Source: Lachnospiraceae bacterium V9D3004 (GTDB lineage: Bacteria; Bacillota; Clostridia; Lachnospirales; Lachnospiraceae). Taken from it: a stretch of 64,000 nt of DNA. The translations under genes were made by a program, and so were the position numbers. Below the pieces are notes generated by a model. It had not been told where the DNA came from. It saw only the letters and a list, made by a program, of their open reading frames with translations, and did not search any database. Below, piece by piece: positions 52,545 through 61,042 of the stretch; positions within the stretch are counted from its first letter, which is position 1, and each line of letters starts with the position of its first letter. The DNA lies in assembly GCA_000621985.1 (NCBI GenBank), contig JHWW01000001.1, forward strand, positions 186,001-250,000. The letters run 5' to 3'.

Positions 52545-53666
52545 GTGATAAGCTTTTTTAAGAATAATCGAAAAATGATGACATATGCAGGTCTTTTCCT
52601 GTTTACGATACTGATCCACTGGCTGATAATGGGGATTGCATTTATATTGTACAACAATCCTGACGGAGGTTCGATCTTCAAACAATTCTATGACAGATAT
52701 GCGGCATGCGGAGATGCATCGCATTATCTCAATATTGCGGAACACGGTTATTATGCAGACGGTGAATTTGCAAATCAGATCGTATTTTATCCTTTGTACC
52801 CGCTTCTTATGAAGATTGTTTCATTTGTGACAGGCAGCTATTTTGTTGCCGGTGTGCTGATATCCGATATATGTCTCGGTATCTCGGCATGCTTCATGTA
52901 CAGGCTTACCGCAAAGGAACTTGATGAGAGCAGGGCATTTGACAGTGTTGCGATATATCTTGTATATCCTTTCAGCGTATTTCTTGTGGCTGTATTCACG
53001 GAAAGTCTGTTCATAATGCTCGTGGTCATGTGTCTTACATATATTAAAGATAAAAAATGGATCATCGCGGGTATCGTCGGAATGCTCGCCGCTTTAACGA
53101 AATCGCAGGGAATAGCGTTGTTCGTGCCGGCAATGTACGAAGCTGTGGTGTACATGCTTGAGAACAGGCGCTTCAAGGTAAAATGTCTCGGAACACTGAT
53201 CGTACCGGTCGGAACGATCATATATCTGATCATCAATAAAGTCGTGCAGGGAGATTATTTCGCTTTTGTTGCACACGAAGAGGCCGAGCCGTGGTACAAT
53301 ACCGCAAAATGGATATCGGTAAACCTTGACACACAATACAATATGGCGATCGGAGACGGTTATCTCTCGATAATCATATACTGGGCGCAGATCATATTGT
53401 ATTTCCTTGGGATCATCGCATTATTCTATGGACTTCACAAGAAGATAAGTCCCTCGATCATAGCATACGGCGGAGCTTATATGTTCCTTTCGTTCCTTCA
53501 CGGCTGGCTTATAAGCGGACCGAGATATATGATGAGCTGTGTGACATTATACGTAGTCTATGCGGCTATAGACAACCGTTATGTGAAGAATGCGATACTT
53601 GTTGTAAGCGGAATATTTGTAATATTCTATACGCTTGGATCGTGGCAGGGACAGGCGATCATGTAA
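52545..53666 (+). CDS. Gpi18/PIG-V-like mannosyltransferase
   Basis: A 373-residue GT-C glycosyltransferase with about ten helices. The start is GTG at 52545, with AGGAGGG 9 bases upstream. The first external loop has CGDASHYLNIAEHGYYADG, close to the WDxxWYLxIAxxGY motif of the PIG-V/Gpi18 family, in which the Asp is catalytic; the following FYPLYPLLMKI also fits. It should transfer a sugar from a polyprenyl-phosphate donor outside the membrane. It forms a group with the membrane proteins on either side. The acceptor is unknown. Confidence 0.8.
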   Translation: MISFFKNNRKMMTYAGLFLFTILIHWLIMGIAFILYNNPDGGSIFKQFYDRYAACGDASHYLNIAEHGYYADGEFANQIVFYPLYPLLMKIVSFVTGSYFVAGVLISDICLGISACFMYRLTAKELDESRAFDSVAIYLVYPFSVFLVAVFTESLFIMLVVMCLTYIKDKKWIIAGIVGMLAALTKSQGIALFVPAMYEAVVYMLENRRFKVKCLGTLIVPVGTIIYLIINKVVQGDYFAFVAHEEAEPWYNTAKWISVNLDTQYNMAIGDGYLSIIIYWAQIILYFLGIIALFYGLHKKISPSIIAYGGAYMFLSFLHGWLISGPRYMMSCVTLYVVYAAIDNRYVKNAILVVSGIFVIFYTLGSWQGQAIM

Positions 53667-53774
53667 ATGGACCGTACACGGCGTTAAGAAGAGAAGAATA
53701 CCGTGTTGTGACGGTACTGATCATAACAGGAAAGAAAGCTATGCATATAACGGTAGGCTTGACGGGAGGCGCAT

Positions 53775-54260
53775 ATGCTGCTTAAGGAATCGGAAAATGA
53801 CACTTCAAAAGAAAAGAAAGACAATAAAGGTGATGGCAGGTCAAGGGGAAGACTTTTATTTCTCCTTGCCCTTCTTACGGTATATCTCGTTATCACTCTT
53901 GCGGTAGCGGTATTATTTGAATACTATACGATAAGCACAAGCGGCGGAGAGATCATATTCTCTCTGTCCATGAGCTGGCAGCTTATACTTTTTATTGTGG
54001 AAATGATCACGATAATAATTCAGATGACCGCAATACTGAAGACTCTTAAAAAACCGGAAGAGAGATATTACCGACTTTCATGGTATGCGGGAATTGCGGC
54101 GTGCGTTTCGGCAGTCACAGCCTTGATCGGGCTACTCGTTACGGAGGGGATCACGTCTCCTTCCACGGTCACATTTCTTATATATGCACTTATTATAACC
54201 GTTGTACGGACTTTCATACTGCCTCGTATGATCAAAACTCACACTTCAATAACCTATTGA
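53775..54260 (+). CDS. Small polytopic membrane protein
   Basis: A 161-residue protein with a hydrophilic N-terminus of about 26 residues rich in Lys, Asp and Ser, then four hydrophobic helices (LLFLLALLTVYLVITLAVAV, then LILFIVEMITIIIQM, AACVSAVTALIGLLV, FLIYALIITVVRTFIL). No known family is recognised. GGGAGG is 5 bases before the ATG. It is 108 bases behind the mannosyltransferase and may belong to that group. Confidence 0.65.
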   Translation: MLLKESENDTSKEKKDNKGDGRSRGRLLFLLALLTVYLVITLAVAVLFEYYTISTSGGEIIFSLSMSWQLILFIVEMITIIIQMTAILKTLKKPEERYYRLSWYAGIAACVSAVTALIGLLVTEGITSPSTVTFLIYALIITVVRTFILPRMIKTHTSITY

Positions 54261-54347
54261 TTTTATCGGCTCAAAACGCTATAATATAATTTAGCTGTAT
54301 ATACACCTGATATGGCAACACACAAAATAATGAGGAGGGTTTATATT

Positions 54348-56423
54348 ATGAAAAAAAGCCGTAAACTGAGTGCGGCGATCGCACTTATGCTTACAGTAGC
54401 TGTGGCAACTCCGTCAGTGGGCAATTCCGGAGCCGAAGCAGCAAAAAAGAAACCGAAACTTTCGACTAAGTCAATATCCGTTCAGGTTGGCAAGTCAAAG
54501 ACGGTCACTGTCAAGAATTATTCGAAGAAGGTGACATGGAAGATCGCTAAGCCTGCATTTGCTAAGATCAAGGCTAAGAAGAATTCCTGTAAAGTTACGG
54601 GTAAGAAGAAAGGTACTACCAAGCTTACAGCTTCATTCAAGCAGGGTAAGAAGAATGTAACACTTAAGTGTACTGTTAAAGTAACAGCAAAGAAAGCAGA
54701 TACACCTACCGAAGCACCGGCAACAGATGCACCGACACAGGCACCTGCACAGCCGACAGTTCAGGCACCGGCCAATACACCGGCACCTACGGAAGATCCG
54801 AATGCTACGGCAACACCTACACCGACGCATGATTATGATGCGGACGCTGATTGCCTCTGGAAGCAGCCGGGTGAGAAGATCAAGGATCTGTTCGATTTCA
54901 AGTGCGGTATCAGTACGGATGCGGGAAGTCTCAGAAACGGTGAGACAGCTGCTCTTGTAAGATATCATTTCGACAGTACAACAATGGGTAATGAGACAAA
55001 GCACGAGAGTCTTGTTAACGTTAATACAACAGATGATTATCCGGAAGGTCTTCAGTATGCAAACGTTGAGAATTATTACAAGTCAAACGGTGAAGCAAAG
55101 ATTCTTTTGAATTACCAGACTCTTGAAGACGTTCTCAGCTATTGCAAGGAAAACGGCGTTCAGATGCGTTATCATACTTTCATATGGCATTCACAGGCAA
55201 GAGAATATTTCTTCCTGAAGGATTATAATGATTTCTGTTATGATCTTGACGATTATGAAGAAAAAGGCTGGGATACAAGTAATTATCACAAGCTTGCCGA
55301 CAAAGAGACAATGAAGAAGAGACTTAATGATTACATTAGCCAGATCATTGAATATATCTATTCACATGGTTACGGTGAAGTAGTATATGCTTACGACGTG
55401 ATCAATGAGGCAACAAACGGCGGCGGTAACTACACAAGATATTATGTAAATGAGAGCGCTACTTCGGTAGACGATATCCTTTCAACAAGCGGAAGCGGTC
55501 CAACCTTCCAGACAAACGGTGCTACCAAGACCAGCAACGGAAGAACTGTTACAAGCGACAGCTCACCGGAAGATGTTATGGATATGATATCACATAACGG
55601 ACGTACTCCTGCAAATGACAGTTACTGGTTTGCAACAATGGGACCGGATTATCTCTATCTTGCATATCTGTATGCATACAATGCAATACAGGAGAACTTT
55701 GCAAAATACAAAGATCAGTTCGGATACAAGGAAGAGAATCTTCCGTCACTTATCTACAATGATTACAACGGACGTGCAAGCGATCATGTTGCGCTTGCCA
55801 AGTATATCAATACTGCATGTAACATAGAGAATAAGACTAACGGCGTTCTCTATTGCAAGGGTGTTGGTATCCAGGCACACAGTAACAGCGTGAGCAGCCA
55901 GGACAGCCAGATCAAGACAGTTGTTGACGCAGGTCTTGAAGCTCAGATCACAGAGCTTGATACCGGCGCTGACGGTGACAATCAGGCAAGCGAACTCAAA
56001 CAGTTATATCAGATGTATAAAAAATATGCTACAACCGGTGAATATGCACAGGGCAAATCGGATTATCTCGGTCTCACATCCGTAACATTGTGGGGAATAT
56101 GCGATGCTGACGGAAGCTGGTCCGGAGACAGGATCCATAACATATTCAAATATATCACCGAGAAGGCTATATATCAGAAGAAGCATCAGTGGCGTGACCG
56201 CTACGAGGAAATGACAAAAGAAAACGGTAAAGAGCCTACGATCGAGGAATATGCGGAAGCATACAATATCTCAATAAGCGATCCGGTATACGATGCAGAA
56301 GATATCGAATTGTTTGAAGAGATATCCAAGGGTCCCGTATCTTATATCAATATTGAGCCAAAGCCGGCATACTACGGTATACTTCAGGCGGGCGGCGTTT
56401 CATGCGGAGCTAAGGAATATTAA
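54348..56423 (+). CDS. Secreted GH10 xylanase with N-terminal Big2
   Basis: A 691-residue endo-beta-1,4-xylanase. The ATG at 54348 follows GAGGAGG; an in-frame ATG at 54312 is less likely. Signal peptide about 1-30, a lysine-rich Big2 domain (about 32-117), a Thr/Pro/Ala linker (about 118-160), then the GH10 barrel with MRYHTFIWHSQ, acid/base Glu354 in YAYDVINEAT and nucleophile Glu536 in AQITELDTG. The two Glu are 182 residues apart rather than the usual 105-115, because of an insertion of about 60 residues after the acid/base strand. It hydrolyses the xylan backbone. Strong terminator follows. Confidence 0.94.
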   Translation: MKKSRKLSAAIALMLTVAVATPSVGNSGAEAAKKKPKLSTKSISVQVGKSKTVTVKNYSKKVTWKIAKPAFAKIKAKKNSCKVTGKKKGTTKLTASFKQGKKNVTLKCTVKVTAKKADTPTEAPATDAPTQAPAQPTVQAPANTPAPTEDPNATATPTPTHDYDADADCLWKQPGEKIKDLFDFKCGISTDAGSLRNGETAALVRYHFDSTTMGNETKHESLVNVNTTDDYPEGLQYANVENYYKSNGEAKILLNYQTLEDVLSYCKENGVQMRYHTFIWHSQAREYFFLKDYNDFCYDLDDYEEKGWDTSNYHKLADKETMKKRLNDYISQIIEYIYSHGYGEVVYAYDVINEATNGGGNYTRYYVNESATSVDDILSTSGSGPTFQTNGATKTSNGRTVTSDSSPEDVMDMISHNGRTPANDSYWFATMGPDYLYLAYLYAYNAIQENFAKYKDQFGYKEENLPSLIYNDYNGRASDHVALAKYINTACNIENKTNGVLYCKGVGIQAHSNSVSSQDSQIKTVVDAGLEAQITELDTGADGDNQASELKQLYQMYKKYATTGEYAQGKSDYLGLTSVTLWGICDADGSWSGDRIHNIFKYITEKAIYQKKHQWRDRYEEMTKENGKEPTIEEYAEAYNISISDPVYDAEDIELFEEISKGPVSYINIEPKPAYYGILQAGGVSCGAKEY

Positions 56424-56461
56424 TATACAGTTATCGTATCTATTTACAACAGTTATCACAC

Positions 56462-56497
56462 CGGGCAGGGAGAAAGCATCCCTGCCCGTTTTTTTTT
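56462..56497 (+). terminator. Terminator after the xylanase gene
   Basis: CGGGCAGGGA and TCCCTGCCCG, 10-base perfect arms with a 7-base loop, followed by nine T. Confidence 0.95.
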
Positions 56498-56618
56498 GTA
56501 GCACCAACCCGGCAAGCGTGTGTCGTGCTTGCACGAACACACATTTGCCGGGTACAAGAACATGGAGCACGGTAGTGCGGAATGTAGCACCAACCCGGCA
56601 AGCGTGTGTCGTGCTTGC
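56497..56618. repeat. Two 36-base direct repeats with hairpins before valS
   Basis: An identical 36-base unit lies at 56497-56532 and 56583-56618, 86 bases apart. The first unit folds with downstream sequence (ACCCGGCAA at 56507 with TTGCCGGGT at 56545) and an inner CGTG/CACG stem. The second unit ends its own hairpin CCCGGCAAG/CTTGCCGGG just before the valS promoter. Confidence 0.8.
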
Positions 56619-56636
56619 CGGGGCGCACATTTTCCC

Positions 56637-56665
56637 TTGACATCATCGGAAAATTAGAATACTAT
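56637..56665 (+). promoter_or_regulatory. Promoter of valS
   Basis: TTGACA at 56637-56642 and TACTAT at 56660-56665, 17-base spacer. The leader would be only about 45 bases, too short for a T-box. Confidence 0.75.
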
Positions 56666-56716
56666 AACGTAGTGTATCTATATGCAAACGTATTAAAGGA
56701 AGAAGAGGAAAACACA

Positions 56717-59359
56717 ATGGGTAAAGAATTGGAAAAAAACTACAGTCCGGCGGATATTGAGGACAGGTTATATCAGAAATGGCTGGATAATAAATACTTT
56801 CATGCAGAGGTTGACAAGAGTAAGAAGCCGTTTACTATCGTAATGCCGCCGCCAAATATCACGGGACAGCTTCACATGGGACATGCCCTTGACAATACAC
56901 TGCAGGATATTCTTATAAGATTCAAGAGGATGCAGGGATATAATGCATTGTGGGTTCCCGGAACCGATCATGCCTCAATAGCTACCGAAGCCAAGATCGT
57001 TGAGACCATGAGGAAAGAAGGAGTTACCAAGGAGGATCTCGGAAGAGAAGGTTTCCTTGAACGCGCATGGGCATGGAAAGAGCAGTACGGCGGACGTATT
57101 GTATCACAGCTTAAGAAGATGGGTTCTTCCTGCGATTGGGACAGGGAGCGCTTTACAATGGACAAAGGCTGTAATGAGGCAGTTAAAGAAGTATTTGTCA
57201 AATTATATAATAAAGGACTTATATACAGAGGAGAGAGGATAATCAACTGGTGTCCTCACTGCCTTACTTCCATATCCGATGCGGAAGTTGAGCATGAGGA
57301 TCAGGCAGGTCATTTCTGGCATCTCAGATATAAGCTCACCGACGGAAGCGGATATATCGAGCTTGCCACCACAAGACCCGAGACGCTTCTCGGTGATACG
57401 GCTGTTGCGGTTAATCCAAAGGACGAAAGATATGCTTCATTCGTCGGAAAGACCGTTATACTTCCGCTTGTGCACAGAGAGATCCCTGTAGTAGCCGATG
57501 ATTATGTTGATATGGAATTCGGAACCGGTGTCGTTAAGATCACACCGGCACATGATCCTAACGATTTTGAAGTGGGACTCAGACATGATCTTCCTATAAT
57601 CAATGTCATGACCGATGATGCGAAGATCGTTGATGACTATCCTGCATACGCCGGCATGGACAGATATGAGGCAAGGAAAGTTATAGTAGAGGATCTTGAA
57701 AAAGAAGGCGCTCTCGTTAAGGTTGAAGATCATGACCATAACGTTGGCGTATGTTACCGTTGCGGTACAACTGTTGAGCCCAGAGTATCAAAGCAGTGGT
57801 TCGTAAAAATGAAACCGCTCGCAACTCCCGCTATTGAAGCAGTTAAGAAAGATGATACACAGTTTGTTCCGGAATATTTTGAAAAGACATATTTCCACTG
57901 GCTTGAGAATATACGTGACTGGTGTATATCAAGACAGCTCTGGTGGGGACACAGAATACCTGCATTCTACTGTGATGAATGCGGTGAGATGGTAGTATCA
58001 AAGGATGACGAGGCCGTATGTCCGAAGTGCGGTAAGAAGATGCGCCAGGATCCCGATACGCTCGATACATGGTTCTCATCGGCTCTGTGGCCGTTCTCAA
58101 CACTCGGCTGGCCGCATGATACCGAAGAGATGAATTATTTCTACCCGACAAGTACGCTTGTTACCGGATATGATATCATTCCTTTCTGGGTTATGAGAAT
58201 GATGTTCTCCGGACTTGAACAGACAGGAAAGGTTCCGTTCGATACAGTGCTTATCCACGGACTCGTAAGGGATTCGCTGGGTCGTAAGATGAGCAAGTCG
58301 CTCGGTAACGGTATCGATCCGCTTGAGATAATTGATAAATACGGCGCTGATGCCCTCAGATTCACGCTTATTACCGGTAATGCTCCGGGCAATGACATGC
58401 GTTTCTATTATGAGAGAGTTGAGGCAAGCCGTAACTTTGCCAATAAAGTATGGAATGCGTCGAGATTCATCATGATGAATCTGCCCGAAGGCGGCGTTGA
58501 TCTTAATAAGAAGCCTTGCCTTACCGACGCCGATAAGTGGATCATTTCGAAAATGAATGACGTAATAAAGGATGTGACTGACAACCTTACAAAATATGAG
58601 CTCGGAATAGCTGCGGATAAAATCTATAACTTCATATGGGAAGAGTTCTGTGACTGGTATATCGAGATGGTTAAGCCAAGACTCTACAATGAAGCCGATG
58701 AGACGAGAGATGCGGCGCTGTGGACACTTAAGAAAGTACTTATTGATGCGCTTAAGCTGCTTCATCCGTATATGCCGTTCGTAACCGAAGAGATATACTG
58801 CACACTTACAGATAATGAAAATGATTCGATAATGATAAGTGCATGGCCGGAATATGACGAAGCAAATCATTTTGCAAAAGAAGAAGATGCGGTTGAGAGG
58901 ATCAAGGAAGCTGTTAAGGGAATACGTAACATGCGCGCCGAGATGAATGTGCCGCCTGGCAGGAAGGCAGCAGTATATGTAGTTTCTGACAAGGATAATG
59001 TAAGACAGATATTTGAAGAGAGTAAGGTGTTCTTCGCAACTCTCGGATATGCATCGGAAGTATTCGTACAGACTGACAAGACAAGTATCGATGACGATGC
59101 CGTATCAATACTTGTTCATGAGGCAGCCATATACATTCCTTTTGCAGAACTTGTTGATGTAGAAAAAGAGATTGAACGTCTTAACAAAGAGAAGGCAAAA
59201 CTCGAATCGGAGCTTGCAAGATCGGAGAAAATGCTTGGCAATGAGAAGTTCGTATCAAAAGCACCGCAGGCAAAGATAGATGAAGAACGTGCAAAGCAGC
59301 AGAAGTATAAGGATATGATGGAACAGGTTGTAGCGAGACTTGCACAGCTTGGAAAGTAA
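56717..59359 (+). CDS. valS: Valyl-tRNA synthetase
   Basis: An 880-residue class I aminoacyl-tRNA synthetase. MGKELEKNYSPADIEDRLYQ begins at 56717; earlier in-frame starts lie in the repeat and promoter. The HIGH motif is PPPNITGQLHMGHALD, the KMSKS motif GRKMSKSLGNGIDP. The editing domain shows TTRPETLLGDTAVAV, and zinc-like clusters are present (FYCDECGEM, CPKCGKK). The C-terminal coiled-coil arm (KEIERLNKEKAKLESEL) binds tRNA. Full length. A 46-codon gene follows. Confidence 0.97.
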   Translation: MGKELEKNYSPADIEDRLYQKWLDNKYFHAEVDKSKKPFTIVMPPPNITGQLHMGHALDNTLQDILIRFKRMQGYNALWVPGTDHASIATEAKIVETMRKEGVTKEDLGREGFLERAWAWKEQYGGRIVSQLKKMGSSCDWDRERFTMDKGCNEAVKEVFVKLYNKGLIYRGERIINWCPHCLTSISDAEVEHEDQAGHFWHLRYKLTDGSGYIELATTRPETLLGDTAVAVNPKDERYASFVGKTVILPLVHREIPVVADDYVDMEFGTGVVKITPAHDPNDFEVGLRHDLPIINVMTDDAKIVDDYPAYAGMDRYEARKVIVEDLEKEGALVKVEDHDHNVGVCYRCGTTVEPRVSKQWFVKMKPLATPAIEAVKKDDTQFVPEYFEKTYFHWLENIRDWCISRQLWWGHRIPAFYCDECGEMVVSKDDEAVCPKCGKKMRQDPDTLDTWFSSALWPFSTLGWPHDTEEMNYFYPTSTLVTGYDIIPFWVMRMMFSGLEQTGKVPFDTVLIHGLVRDSLGRKMSKSLGNGIDPLEIIDKYGADALRFTLITGNAPGNDMRFYYERVEASRNFANKVWNASRFIMMNLPEGGVDLNKKPCLTDADKWIISKMNDVIKDVTDNLTKYELGIAADKIYNFIWEEFCDWYIEMVKPRLYNEADETRDAALWTLKKVLIDALKLLHPYMPFVTEEIYCTLTDNENDSIMISAWPEYDEANHFAKEEDAVERIKEAVKGIRNMRAEMNVPPGRKAAVYVVSDKDNVRQIFEESKVFFATLGYASEVFVQTDKTSIDDDAVSILVHEAAIYIPFAELVDVEKEIERLNKEKAKLESELARSEKMLGNEKFVSKAPQAKIDEERAKQQKYKDMMEQVVARLAQLGK

Positions 59360-59396
59360 GAGATAGTAATATATAAGATATCATTAGGAGGAACCG

Positions 59397-59537
59397 ATGA
59401 TCAATTTTGAGGAAGAACTGGAAAAATTCCAACCCAGCATCGAGATAGACCAGGTTGAAGATGCAATATACAATGTAGGATACGAAGATGTTGCGGATGC
59501 GGTCAAGGAACTGTTCAGAGAGCTTAATGCGGAATAG
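59397..59537 (+). CDS. Small acidic hypothetical protein, 46 residues
   Basis: ATG at 59397 has AGGAGG 5 bases upstream and the frame ends with TAG at 59535-59537. The protein MINFEEELEKFQPSIEIDQV and following residues is acidic and likely helical; it ends ADAVKELFRELNAE. No family is recognised. Its strong ribosome site, tight spacing (37 bases after valS, 24 before the TPR gene) and codon use like its neighbours support a real gene. Function unknown. Confidence 0.7.
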   Translation: MINFEEELEKFQPSIEIDQVEDAIYNVGYEDVADAVKELFRELNAE

Positions 59538-59561
59538 AATGACCCGATTGGAGGAAAAGAA

Positions 59562-60962
59562 ATGATATGCCCAAGATGTGGTAGGGACACCATTACCATG
59601 AAATCGATAAAGTGCAGCCGGTGCGGTCAGTATGTTGAGGTATATAAGAAGATACTTATGACATCCAACAGGTTGTACAATGCCGGTCTTGAAAAGGCGA
59701 GGGTCAGGGATCTGTCCGGAGCTGTGGCTGAACTTGAAAAGAGTCTCAAATTCAATAAATACAACATACAGGCTCGTAATCTGCTCGGTCTTGTCTATTA
59801 TGAGATGGGCGAGATAGTAATGGCGCTCACCGAGTGGATACTTAGCAAGAATTTCAAGCCTAATGATAATGAAGCGGGATATTATATTGATAAAGTTCAG
59901 TCCGATCCCGCAAAGCTTGAGATGACAAACCAGAATATCAAGAAATATAATGATGCTCTGCATGCCGCAAAACATGACAGCGAGGATATGGCTGTCATAG
60001 CTCTTAAGAAGATAGTAAACCAGAATCCCAATTTTATAAGAGCCCAGCTGCTTCTTGCATTATTATACATCAAGAGCGGCGAACGTTCACCGGCATTAAA
60101 ATGCCTTAATGCAGTCAGATCAATAGACATCAACAATACTACTGCGATAAGATATTTTCGGGAGATAGGAGTAAAGGCATCAACTCCGGTTTCCCAAAGA
60201 GAAGTGACCGGCAACAGGAAAGTGTTCACCGGTGACGCCAATGTGGAAGTAAAAGAGATAGGCAGTTATCATGAGGAAAAACCGAGGGCGTTCCCATTTA
60301 TAAATGTTATGATCGGAGTTATAATCGGTCTTCTTGTTGGAATAGTGCTTATCGCACCTACCATAAACAGTAACAAATCATCCGGTGATTCCGAAGAAGT
60401 GACTGACTACGGTGAGAAGCTGGCTGCAAAAGAAAGCGATATTACAAGTCTCAAGTATCAGAACGAGAACCTCACCGCTCAGGTACAGAAGCTTGAAGCT
60501 GATCTTAAGGAAGCAAAGGAAGACGATACGTTATCTGCGGCAGACACTTATGATGCGATATTAAAGGCGTATAAAAAATATACAGCAGGTAATATCGCTG
60601 AGGCTCTTGCCATAGTTAACGAACTTGATATCTCTCCTGTTAACAGCAAGATCGCTGAAGAGATCGTTAATACGATCAAGTCGGAGGATGCAAACGTCGC
60701 ATCGGGACAGATATTTGAAAAGGGCAGGACGGCATATAATGCAGGAAAATACGATGAAGCAAAAGAATTCCTCGAGGAGGCTGTTAAGCTGAATCCTCAG
60801 AATTATGATGCATTGTATTTCCTTGGAAGATTATTCCATAAGCAGGGTGACAAAGAGAAGGCTGTGGAATACTATAAGAAGGTTATTGAAGAGGCTCCGG
60901 ATTCCTCAAGAGCGAAGGAATCGGCAAACAGATTGAAGGAACTTGGAGTATCAACTGAATAA
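59562..60962 (+). CDS. Zinc-ribbon TPR membrane protein
   Basis: A 466-residue protein. An N-terminal zinc ribbon has cysteines 3, 6, 18 and 21 (CPRCG, CSRCG). TPR-like helices span about 30-190 (AVAELEKSLKFNKYNIQARN, YINQNP-type repeats). One transmembrane helix (FINVMIGVIIGLLVGIVLIA, about 246-265) leads to a coiled coil and a second TPR set near the C-terminus (AGKYDEAKEFLEEAVKLNP, KQGDKEKAVEYYKKVIE). It probably scaffolds other proteins at the membrane; the partner is unknown. GGAGG precedes the ATG. Confidence 0.85.
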   Translation: MICPRCGRDTITMKSIKCSRCGQYVEVYKKILMTSNRLYNAGLEKARVRDLSGAVAELEKSLKFNKYNIQARNLLGLVYYEMGEIVMALTEWILSKNFKPNDNEAGYYIDKVQSDPAKLEMTNQNIKKYNDALHAAKHDSEDMAVIALKKIVNQNPNFIRAQLLLALLYIKSGERSPALKCLNAVRSIDINNTTAIRYFREIGVKASTPVSQREVTGNRKVFTGDANVEVKEIGSYHEEKPRAFPFINVMIGVIIGLLVGIVLIAPTINSNKSSGDSEEVTDYGEKLAAKESDITSLKYQNENLTAQVQKLEADLKEAKEDDTLSAADTYDAILKAYKKYTAGNIAEALAIVNELDISPVNSKIAEEIVNTIKSEDANVASGQIFEKGRTAYNAGKYDEAKEFLEEAVKLNPQNYDALYFLGRLFHKQGDKEKAVEYYKKVIEEAPDSSRAKESANRLKELGVSTE

Positions 60963-61042
60963 ATATAATTGTGGCTGATCAGCACCGGGTGAACCGGGGC
61001 TGGTCAGTTGCAGATTAAATCAGGTAACAGAGGTGTATTAAA

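Noticed and set aside
56497-56618. CRISPR array
   Set aside because: Only two repeats, with a 50-base spacer and no cas genes; the repeat extends into gene-specific hairpins.
56400-56646. Reverse-strand frames in the direct repeat before valS
   Set aside because: They consist of the repeat and terminator sequence; repeated peptides are a by-product of the DNA repeat.
56637-56716. T-box leader of valS
   Set aside because: No T-box consensus or specifier-loop structure, and the leader is too short.
58097-58870. Long reverse-strand open frame of 257 codons inside valS
   Set aside because: It lies wholly opposite a clear synthetase, has no ribosome site and resembles no family.
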